DNA from: Candidatus Alloscillospira gallinarum
Lineage (GTDB): Bacteria > Bacillota > Clostridia > Oscillospirales > Oscillospiraceae
DNA length: 11,759 bases
Assembly: GCA_904420055.1 (NCBI GenBank)
Contig: CAJFTV010000014.1
Span: 1 to 11,759, forward strand
Direction of reading: 5' to 3'
Shown: piece after piece, positions 6,650-11,759 of the stretch
Layout: each line of letters starts with the position of its first letter
How positions within the stretch are numbered: position 1 is the stretch's first letter
Made by a program: the position numbers and the translations under genes
The notes under the pieces: model-generated
The model's database searches: none
Told to the model about the DNA's origin: nothing
Seen by the model: only the letters and a program-made list of their open reading frames with translations

Positions 6650-7318
6650 CTAATCCCGGCGCAGCAGGGTAAAGTGGTTGCGGTTAAAGTCGATGATACC
6701 TTCTTTTTTTAATTTACCCAGCTCCGTTGACATGGCGCTCCTGTCAACAGAGAGGTAGTCGGCCAGGGCCTGTCGGTCAAATGGTATTGTAAAGCTGCGC
6801 TGACCCGTTTCGCGGGAGCGTGACAGCAGATATGACAGCAGCTTTTCCCGGGTGGTGCGCTTTGAAATATGCTCGATTTTTTCTGTCAGATTCAGGTTTG
6901 ACACAGCAATGGATTTTAAGAGATTGCGTATTATCATGGTGTGATGGGCGCAGGAATTGGAGCAGGTAGTGACAATTTTTGAAATTTCAAGAAACATGAT
7001 TGTGCTGTCAGTATCGGCCATGACTGACAGGGGAATAGGCGTGTTTTCAAGACATGCGAATACTTCGCCGAAGAGTTTGCCCGGACCGAGACGCGAAATA
7101 ATATTCCTGTTGCCCCAGTAGTCGTCGCCGACAATGGAAATTGTCCCTTCCAGTACAAGGCCAACGTGACTGACCTTGTCGCCGGGAGTGTATATATAGC
7201 TGCTTTTTGGATAGCTTTTTGTGTACGCCCCCATGCACCCTAACATGGAAGAGATCTCCTCAGGAGCTGCTCCGGAGAAAATAGCTGATTTCTGAAGTAT
7301 ATTCATGTAATCTTTCAA
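6650..7318 (-). CDS. Crp/Fnr-family transcription regulator with Cys/His motif
   Basis: The 222-residue protein has a cyclic-nucleotide-binding-like beta-barrel (about 10-115), a long dimer helix (about 125-150) and a winged helix-turn-helix (about 155-220) with FDRQALADYLSVDRSAMSTEL. The barrel lacks an obvious cAMP-binding Arg-Ser/Thr pair. At the start of the dimer helix lies CSNSCAHH (Cys119, Cys123, His125, His126), which could bind a metal, heme or Fe-S cofactor, or act as a redox switch. I prefer a TTG start at 7318: AAAGGAG lies eight bases upstream. The in-frame GTG at 7327 overlaps the ribosome site, and the ATG at 7306 is too far from it. The gene has its own sigma-A promoter and faces a zinc-ribbon gene across a palindrome that is probably its operator. 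The signal is unknown; redox or nitrosative stress is plausible. Confidence 0.9.
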   Translation of the reverse strand: MKDYMNILQKSAIFSGAAPEEISSMLGCMGAYTKSYPKSSYIYTPGDKVSHVGLVLEGTISIVGDDYWGNRNIISRLGPGKLFGEVFACLENTPIPLSVMADTDSTIMFLEISKIVTTCSNSCAHHTMIIRNLLKSIAVSNLNLTEKIEHISKRTTREKLLSYLLSRSRETGQRSFTIPFDRQALADYLSVDRSAMSTELGKLKKEGIIDFNRNHFTLLRRD

Positions 7319-7332
7319 AAAATTCACTCCTT

Positions 7333-7348
7333 TGTTGTAATTACAACA
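7333..7348. promoter_or_regulatory. Perfect 16-bp palindrome, probable Crp/Fnr operator
   Basis: TGTTGTAATTACAACA is a perfect dyad between the divergent regulator and zinc-ribbon genes. Its size and its core (TTGTAATTACAA) fit a Crp/Fnr dimer site. It lies just downstream of the predicted start of the regulator transcript, where binding would repress. It is also about 45 bases upstream of the probable start for the zinc-ribbon gene, where binding could activate. Confidence 0.75.
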
Positions 7349-7362
7349 TACAATTTGAGTAT

Positions 7363-7391
7363 ACTATATTACGATTACAGTACAAAGTCAA
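7363..7391 (-). promoter_or_regulatory. Sigma-A-type promoter of the Crp/Fnr gene
   Basis: On the minus strand, TTGACT (7386-7391), a 17-base spacer and TATAGT (7363-7368) form a near-consensus promoter. The predicted start near 7356 places the palindrome at about +8 to +23, which suggests autorepression. Confidence 0.75.
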
Positions 7392-7419
7392 ATATGAATT
7401 TTAAACGGAGGTGCTGAAT

Positions 7420-7671
7420 ATGGTACATGGAAATTGCCCGGGAGTGGAGAGGTTTAAGAACCCCACAATGAAGGAAAAGATATGCCCGGTATGCGGCGAG
7501 ATAATTGAGATTTTCTCCGTGGATTCCACAGTGACCTGCGATAACTGCGGCTTTGTCGCATATAACGATGAACAGTCCTGCATATCTTGGTGCAAATACG
7601 CGAAGGAGTGCTTTGGAGAAGAACTCTACAACAAGCTCATGGCGGACAAAGAGAAAACGGCAAAAAAGTGA
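7420..7671 (+). CDS. Small zinc-ribbon protein with eight cysteines
   Basis: The 83-residue protein has a CPVCG knuckle (Cys22, Cys25) and a CDNCG knuckle (Cys40, Cys43), which together form a zinc ribbon. Further cysteines are Cys6 (GNCPG) and Cys54, Cys58 and Cys64 in SCISWCKYAKEC. It has no signal peptide or membrane segment, so it acts in the cytoplasm. The ATG at 7420 follows GGAGG by eight bases; a GTG at 7411 overlaps that site and is rejected. The gene is divergent from the Crp/Fnr regulator across a shared palindrome and ends at a strong terminator, so it is a one-gene unit probably controlled by that regulator. From memory, similar small proteins occur next to Crp/Fnr genes in Clostridia, sometimes labelled phosphohydrolase, but I see no hydrolase motif. 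A second metal or redox site from the extra cysteines is inferred. Confidence 0.88.
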   Translation: MVHGNCPGVERFKNPTMKEKICPVCGEIIEIFSVDSTVTCDNCGFVAYNDEQSCISWCKYAKECFGEELYNKLMADKEKTAKK

Positions 7672-7674
7672 TAT

Positions 7675-7710
7675 AAAGCACCGGCGGCAGTCTGCCGCCG
7701 GTGCTTTTTT
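7675..7710 (+). terminator. Rho-independent terminator after the zinc-ribbon gene
   Basis: The GC-rich arms GCACCGGCGGCAG (7678-7690) and CTGCCGCCGGTGC (7692-7704) pair perfectly and are followed by TTTTTTATT. The pairing extends outward through AAA/TTT. The hairpin begins just after the stop codon. Confidence 0.95.
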
Positions 7711-7803
7711 ATTAGGGCGGGAATAAAAGTACAGGAGCTAAAAAAGTAGAAAAACGTTCATTGCAGTGTTACAATAAAAATATTAATAATTTTTGGGAAA
7801 AAT

Positions 7804-8325
7804 ATGGACTGTAAAATACGCGCATGGCGACTTGAGGATAAGAAAAGCCTCAAAGAAATTATAAATAACAGGAGAATCGTGGATAATTTGCGTGATGGAC
7901 TGCCGTATCCATATACGGAGAAGGACGCAGAGGAGTTCATATTGTCTATGCTCTTATCGGACCGGACAGAGACATTTGCTTTTGCAATTGAAGCCGAAGA
8001 TGTGCTGGTTGGCAGCATAAGTATTTTTCGCTGCAGCAACATTCATTTTAGGACTGCAGAACTTGGATATTACGTTGGCGAACAATATTGGGGCAGGGGC
8101 TTTGCGACAAGTGCCGTCAGGCAGGCCTGTAAATATGTGTTTGACCGCACCGACATAATAAGGATTTTTGCAGAGCCATATGATTACAACACAGCCTCGT
8201 GCAGGGTGCTTGAGAAAGCGGGATTTCAGTTTGAGGGCACCCTGCGAAGCAATGCATTTAAAAATGGCAGGGTGCTGGATATGAATATGTACGCTCTTGT
8301 AAAGTTGAATGCGGAGCACATATAA
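7804..8325 (+). CDS. GNAT-family N-acetyltransferase (RimJ/RimL-like)
   Basis: The 173-residue protein has the usual GNAT length and layout. An N-terminal IRAWRLEDKKSLKEIINN segment is followed by a strand (FAIEAEDVLVGSISIF). The acetyl-CoA pyrophosphate loop is QYWGRGFA (94-101), matching Q/R-x-x-G-x-G/A. The C-terminal YNTASCRVLEKAGFQFEGTLR (from 128) is typical of the ribosomal-protein-acetylating RimJ/RimL branch. Members transfer acetyl groups from acetyl-CoA to protein N-termini, amino sugars, polyamines or drugs; the acceptor cannot be told here. The ribosome site is weak (GGGA), unlike its neighbours, so expression may be low. It is a single-gene unit after a strong terminator, convergent with the methyltransferase gene, with no functional link to neighbours that I can see. 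Confidence 0.92.
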   Translation: MDCKIRAWRLEDKKSLKEIINNRRIVDNLRDGLPYPYTEKDAEEFILSMLLSDRTETFAFAIEAEDVLVGSISIFRCSNIHFRTAELGYYVGEQYWGRGFATSAVRQACKYVFDRTDIIRIFAEPYDYNTASCRVLEKAGFQFEGTLRSNAFKNGRVLDMNMYALVKLNAEHI

Positions 8326-8327
8326 AA

Positions 8328-8354
8328 AAGCGGGAGGCGAAAAGCCTCCCGCTT
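8328..8354 (-). terminator. Terminator hairpin between convergent genes
   Basis: AAGCGGGAGGC and GCCTCCCGCTT form an 11-bp stem with a 5-base loop. On the minus strand the stem leads into a T-run (CTTTTTTATA), so it is a classic terminator for the methyltransferase gene that stops at 8364. On the plus strand it starts two bases after the GNAT stop codon, and only TT follows the stem. It may still terminate that transcript weakly. Confidence 0.88.
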
Positions 8355-8363
8355 AAAGCTGTT

Positions 8364-9392
8364 TTACATGAGAAGGTCAACAAGTGAACGTTTATAGTAG
8401 TTATATTTGACAGTGTCAAAGAAAGCGTTTATATTGTCAAGGTCGGTGTCAGGCGGAACGTCGCAGCCTGAAGAGATGAGGAAGTTGTCATAGTTCATGC
8501 ACTGGAAGAGCAGCTTCTGGGTAGCCATACGCACAGCCTTGGGGGATTCAGCGTTGAATACCGTTGTGGGGCTTAGGTTGCCCATGACAATTTTGTCCTT
8601 GGGGAAGTTTTCCAAAATGGACTTAATGTCCACATGGTCGCCGAAGTGAAACGCGTGGCAGCCTGTATCGAGCACCTGGGGAAGAAGCTGTGCCACGGCG
8701 TTGCCGCAGTTGTGGTATATTATGATAAAGCTCTTGTCCTGAAGCTCGTTTACAATTTCCTTTACGTAGTCAGTGGAGAACTCCTGTATAAGGGCGGGAG
8801 AGAGGATACCGGCCAGAGGCTCTGCCAGTACAACGCCGTTTGCACCTACGTGCTTGTACTCGTGAATGTATTCTTTAATAAAATCGGTGGCTTTTCTCAG
8901 AACCTTGTGAACGACCTCCGGCTCCTCATAGCACATGAGCATGATGTCATTGACGTTCATAAGACGTCCGGCGAGTGAGAAGGGGCCAATGCAGTTTGCA
9001 AATACGGGCCTGTCGTTAATAAGGCGGAGCGCCTTTGTGACACCGTCAATGCAGATGCCTGTGCGGCCTTCCCCAACCTCCGGAACGCGCAGATTGTCTG
9101 CGTCCTCCTCGGTCTCGATGAGCTTGCCGATTATTGTCGGGATTTCGTCAACGCCGTATACGGTGTGAGCGCCAAAGGCCTCAGCCTCCACTGAGAGGTC
9201 CATGTAACTTGTGGAGGCGCACATGTCATATTGGTCTGCGATGAGCCTCATTCCCATTGCCTGCCACAGACTGTTGGAGACGAGTTCCTTTACTGTGATA
9301 TACATCATCTGTACTGACGGGTAAGTGAGAAGGGGGAAGGGCTTTTTGTTTCTGTCGTGTATTACCTGGTCTATCCAATTATACATGTTCAT
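8364..9392 (-). CDS. UroD/MtaA-family zinc methyltransferase-like protein
   Basis: The 342 residues match the uroporphyrinogen-decarboxylase superfamily, in the branch of methylcobamide-dependent methyltransferases (MtaA, MtbA, CmuA). The zinc ligands expected for that branch are present: His227 and Cys229 in YHNCGN (H-x-C) and a distant Cys310 in SSGCDVPPDT. True UroD enzymes lack this set, so heme synthesis is unlikely. Members move a methyl group between a corrinoid protein and a thiol or other acceptor in the cytoplasm. No corrinoid protein or other methyltransferase gene is nearby, so the donor and acceptor are unknown. The preferred ATG at 9392 lies eight bases after GGAGG; an ATG 15 bases upstream overlaps that ribosome site. 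The gene stands alone, with a terminator below it and a palindrome-containing divergent region above. Confidence 0.88.
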   Translation of the reverse strand: MNMYNWIDQVIHDRNKKPFPLLTYPSVQMMYITVKELVSNSLWQAMGMRLIADQYDMCASTSYMDLSVEAEAFGAHTVYGVDEIPTIIGKLIETEEDADNLRVPEVGEGRTGICIDGVTKALRLINDRPVFANCIGPFSLAGRLMNVNDIMLMCYEEPEVVHKVLRKATDFIKEYIHEYKHVGANGVVLAEPLAGILSPALIQEFSTDYVKEIVNELQDKSFIIIYHNCGNAVAQLLPQVLDTGCHAFHFGDHVDIKSILENFPKDKIVMGNLSPTTVFNAESPKAVRMATQKLLFQCMNYDNFLISSGCDVPPDTDLDNINAFFDTVKYNYYKRSLVDLLM

Positions 9393-9510
9393 TATAGTGT
9401 CCTCCATTAGTTTTGTATTTGTGTATTTATCGTAACTTATAAACTACTCATTTTGCAATAGATTTTGAGTAAAACAGAATTAGATTACATATTTCCGTTT
9501 GATTATTCAA

Positions 9511-9535
9511 AATAACATACTTGAAGTATGTTATT
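9511..9535. promoter_or_regulatory. 25-bp palindrome in the divergent region, candidate operator
   Basis: The arms AATAACATACTT and AAGTATGTTATT are perfect inverted copies around one central G. The site lies between the methyltransferase and the DUF1385 gene, 15 bases upstream of the candidate -35 of the latter. Length and symmetry suit a dimeric repressor or activator. No T-run follows, so a terminator is unlikely. The regulator is unknown. The rest of 9393-9627 is AT-rich, with no further clear signal apart from the plus-strand promoter. Confidence 0.55.
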
Positions 9536-9550
9536 GAAAAGACAGACTTT

Positions 9551-9579
9551 TTGCACTTTTAAAGCGGTTGTGGTAAAAT
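9551..9579 (+). promoter_or_regulatory. Candidate promoter of the DUF1385-DUF1294 operon
   Basis: TTGCAC (9551-9556) and TAAAAT (9574-9579) are exactly 17 bases apart, about 48 bases before the start codon. The -10 box is good. The -35 box matches only its TTG, as might be expected for an activator-dependent promoter. Confidence 0.5.
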
Positions 9580-9627
9580 ATATCAAAAATAGGTAAAATA
9601 ATAATTATTGTAAAGTAGGTGATAAAT

Positions 9628-10305
9628 ATGGATTGCGCAGTAAAATACCAGAGAGTGCCCAAAAATATAGGTGGACGGGCAGTTAAAAACGGCGTTGTAA
9701 TGCGCGGAAAAAATAAGCTGGCTGTGACCGTGCGTTCAGGGGAGACGCTTATCACCCGGGTTTTTGATATCAGGAAACCTGCGGGCAAGACAGGAATTTT
9801 GGCAGTGCTTGACATTGGCGGAGTTATATTGTCAGGACTGAAAAACACTGTCGATGTAGCAAGGCTCAGTCATAAGGGAGACACAGGGGGGCTTAATACT
9901 ACCCTGAGATACCACGGAGCGGAGCATAAGACAATCCACTGCTATGAGAAGGGACTGCCTCTAACGGTGGAAAATGCGTCAGAACAGCCGTTATACCACC
10001 CGCGCTGCGGGACGTCCCTTGCTGCAAATCTCGCCTTAACAAGGCTCGCGATGTACCTTGTGCCGTCAAAAATAAGAAACGCTGCCGGCGGCCTGCCGGA
10101 TATTGTGCTTACAGCCCTGTCACTTGGAATTTCTGTAAAGGCGTGGCACTACAGCGGACGGGAGAGCGGCAGGCTTGCAAAAGTCCTGGCGCTGCCTGGC
10201 AGGGCGGTACAGAAGCTGACAGTGAGAGAGCCGGACGCGGATATGCTTGACTGTGCCATTGAGAGCGCCAAGCTGGTAATGGAGCGCCAGAGGGAAATTA
10301 AAAAG
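9628..10305 (+). CDS. Short DUF1385 (YqhQ-like) protein
   Basis: The 226 residues carry the conserved elements of DUF1385. These are an N-terminal GGRAVKNGVVMRG (15-27), the core RYHGAEHKTIHCYEKGLPLTVEN (94-116), HPRCGTS (124-130) and a C-terminal LTVREPDADMLDCAI (197-211). Bacillus YqhQ and typical relatives are about 300 residues or more, with several membrane segments between the first and second elements. Here that middle region is only about 65 residues, with a single weakly hydrophobic stretch (about 55-70), and another lies near 155-172. The biochemical role of the family is not established. The start is ATG 9628 after AGGTG; an in-frame GTG at 9619 overlaps that site. The stop codon overlaps the GTG start of the DUF1294 gene, so the two are coupled. 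There is no frameshift, so the short form appears real. Confidence 0.87.
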
Positions 10306-10577
10306 TGAAATATTTTATATGCTACATCGTTGTAATTAATATAGCCGCCTTTTTCACAGCTTATACTGATAAGCGGCGCGCTATAAGGCATAAGCGCCGA
10401 GTACCGGAGAGCACGCTTTTTGCTTTTGCCTTCTTGGGAGGAGGATTAGGACTATATCTCTCAATGCTGATTTTCCGGCACAAGACACGCAAGATAAAAT
10501 TTATGCTGGGGATACCTGTTATTATGGCGGCAGAATATGGGCTTATCCTGTGGCGGATTCTGACATATAACATGTAA
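10305..10577 (+). CDS. DUF1294 small membrane protein
   Basis: The 90-residue protein shows the DUF1294 pattern: a first membrane segment (about 4-19), then TDKRRAIRHKRRVPESTL (21-38), a Gly-rich second segment (FLGGGLGLYLSMLIF, 43-57), the signature FRHKTRKIKF (57-66) and a third segment (about 68-85). The basic loops after segments one and two suggest they face the cytoplasm. The function of the family is unknown. The start codon is GTG, sharing bases with the TGA stop of the DUF1385 gene, so translation is coupled. No strong terminator follows before the promoter region of the permease gene; the downstream AT-rich spacer holds only promoter-like boxes. Confidence 0.9.
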   Translation: MKYFICYIVVINIAAFFTAYTDKRRAIRHKRRVPESTLFAFAFLGGGLGLYLSMLIFRHKTRKIKFMLGIPVIMAAEYGLILWRILTYNM

Positions 10578-10600
10578 ATGTATAAAAAATTTGTATATAG

Positions 10601-10640
10601 TATAATTTTACTTGACAAATTTCCGGTAAAAGGATAACTT
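10601..10640 (+). promoter_or_regulatory. Promoter region of the EIIC gene (boxes not resolved)
   Basis: A perfect TATAAT (10601-10606) lacks a good -35 box 17 bases upstream. A perfect TTGACA (10612-10617) is followed 17 bases later only by a weak TAACTT. One of these probably starts the permease transcript, but the sequence does not decide which. Confidence 0.45.
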
Positions 10641-10694
10641 ATAGAGGACATTTCTTTAATGAAGAAAAGCGGTCTGAAGAGAGAGGTGCCGGAA

Positions 10695-11759
10695 ATGGCA
10701 AAATTTAAAAGTTTTTTGCAGAGAAAAAATATCGTGTTCTCTGCAAAGCGGTACGGGATTGACGCACTGGGTGCAATGGCCCAGGGTCTTTTCGCATCGC
10801 TTTTGATTGGTACGATAATTGACACAATAGGCTCACAGCTTGGAATTGACTTTCTGGTAAAGTTCGCGGCATTTGCAAAGAATACCTATGTTGTGGGGGC
10901 GGCGATGGCATGTGCCATATCCTACGCGCTTGAAGCGCCTCCGCTGGTGCTGTTTTCTGTCATAACCGTGGGTGCTGCCACAAATGAACTGGGCGGTGCG
11001 GGAGGGCCTCTGGCTGTCCTTGTAATGGTGGTAATTGCGACAGAAGTGGGAAAAATGGTGTCCAAGGAGACGAAGGTGGACATAATTGTAACGCCTTTTG
11101 TAACAATTTTTGTTGGCGTCGGTCTTGCTACCCTGATAGCTCCGGCAATCGGCGTGGGGGCTCAGTATGTGGGTGAGTTTATAATGTGGGCCACTACCCT
11201 TCAGCCCTTCCTTATGGGTATTATAGTGTCTGTAGTTGTGGGTATAGCCTTGACCCTGCCGATAAGCAGCGCGGCAATTTGCGCGGCGTTTGGACTGACA
11301 GGCCTTGCCGGCGGTGCGGCACTGGCCGGGTGCTGTGCGCAGATGGTCGGTTTTGCTGTTATGAGTTTCAGAGAGAACCGCTGGGGTGGGATTTTGTCCC
11401 AGGGTATCGGCACAAGTATGCTGCAGATGGGCAACATTGTAAAAAATCCGAAGATTTGGATACCGCCGATTATAACCTCAATAATAACAGGGCCCATAGC
11501 GACATGCGTATTTAAGCTTGAGATGAACGGCGCGCCGATTGCCTCAGGTATGGGTACCTGCGGGCTTGTGGGCCAAATCGGAGTTTATACCGGCTGGGTT
11601 AGTGACGTTGCCTCAGGCGCCAAGGCTGGAATAACCGCTATGGACTGGATTGGGCTCGTTATGATTTCATTTATACTTCCCGCGGTTATCACGTGGGCAC
11701 TTGGGCTGTTTTTCAGAAAAATCGGCTGGATAAAGGAAAACGATTTGAAGTTAGATTAA
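10695..11759 (+). CDS. PTS EIIC-type membrane permease (PTS_EIIC_2 family)
   Basis: The 354-residue protein is strongly hydrophobic, with roughly eight to ten membrane segments. It begins with a cytoplasmic KFKSFLQRKNI and an ALGAMAQGLFASLLIGTI segment that I associate with the PTS_EIIC_2 family. Further marks are LPISSAAICAAFGLTGLAGG in the middle and a Gly-rich IASGMGTCGLVGQIG segment near the end. EIIC proteins form the sugar channel of phosphotransferase systems, but no EIIA or EIIB gene is in the window, so the substrate and phosphoryl donor are unknown. The ATG at 10695 follows AGAGGTG with eight bases between; an in-frame ATG at 10659 has GAGGA at a longer spacing and would add twelve residues. 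The stop codon is the last three bases of the window, so any downstream partner is out of sight. Confidence 0.85.
   Translation: MAKFKSFLQRKNIVFSAKRYGIDALGAMAQGLFASLLIGTIIDTIGSQLGIDFLVKFAAFAKNTYVVGAAMACAISYALEAPPLVLFSVITVGAATNELGGAGGPLAVLVMVVIATEVGKMVSKETKVDIIVTPFVTIFVGVGLATLIAPAIGVGAQYVGEFIMWATTLQPFLMGIIVSVVVGIALTLPISSAAICAAFGLTGLAGGAALAGCCAQMVGFAVMSFRENRWGGILSQGIGTSMLQMGNIVKNPKIWIPPIITSIITGPIATCVFKLEMNGAPIASGMGTCGLVGQIGVYTGWVSDVASGAKAGITAMDWIGLVMISFILPAVITWALGLFFRKIGWIKENDLKLD

Noticed and set aside
6131..6712. Plus-strand open frame of 193 codons with Val/Ala-rich repeats
   Set aside because: It is the complement of the 63-bp calcium-loop repeats. The minus-strand frame has a signal peptide, a ribosome site and a motif; the plus frame has none and runs into the Crp/Fnr gene.
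8364..9392. Uroporphyrinogen decarboxylase (heme synthesis)
   Set aside because: The H-x-C and distal Cys zinc ligands mark the methyltransferase branch, and no heme-synthesis genes are nearby.
9430..9475. TACTCA/TGAGTA inverted repeat
   Set aside because: The arms are 6 bp, far apart and in AT-rich sequence, so chance is likely.

Overview
The window looks like chromosome from an anaerobic, low-to-moderate G+C Firmicute, most likely a gut-type Clostridia member. I infer this from strong GGAGG-type ribosome binding sites before almost every gene, sigma-A style promoters, frequent AGG and ATA codons, an oxygen-sensitive glycyl radical enzyme, an RsgI-type anti-sigma factor, a Crp/Fnr regulator with a cysteine/histidine motif, an MtaA/UroD-like methyltransferase and DUF1385/DUF1294 membrane proteins. 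No species can be named from sequence reading alone. I see no tRNA, rRNA, CRISPR array, insertion sequence or phage gene.

Left part (1-4850). A glycyl radical enzyme on the minus strand runs off the left edge, so its C-terminal glycyl radical loop is not visible. It is divergent from a three-gene plus-strand operon: an unrecognised 103-residue protein, a PfkB/ribokinase-family kinase, and a protein with two ACT-like domains fused to a metallo-beta-lactamase-fold domain. The 211-base divergent region carries a good sigma-A promoter for each side. The operon ends at a strong hairpin terminator.

Middle part (4898-7710). A minus-strand operon reads, in transcription order: a secreted protein with three 21-residue calcium-loop repeats, an ECF-type sigma factor, and a membrane anti-sigma factor with an RsgI-type extracellular domain. 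Upstream of it, also on the minus strand, is a Crp/Fnr regulator. It is divergent from a small eight-cysteine zinc-ribbon protein, and a perfect 16-bp palindrome between the two is probably the regulator's operator. The small gene ends at a textbook terminator.

Right part (7804-11759). A GNAT acetyltransferase (plus) converges on a Zn-type MtaA/UroD-like methyltransferase (minus), with one hairpin between them. The methyltransferase is divergent from a two-gene membrane operon, an unusually short DUF1385 (YqhQ-like) protein followed by a DUF1294 protein. A 25-bp palindrome lies in that divergent region. The window ends exactly at the stop codon of a membrane PTS EIIC-type permease that has no EIIA or EIIB gene in view.

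The most interesting items are the unassigned glycyl radical enzyme, the ACT-ACT-metallohydrolase plus kinase operon, the ECF sigma/RsgI-type module with a calcium-repeat cargo, and the Crp/Fnr-zinc-ribbon pair. All functional links are inferred from sequence motifs and gene order.
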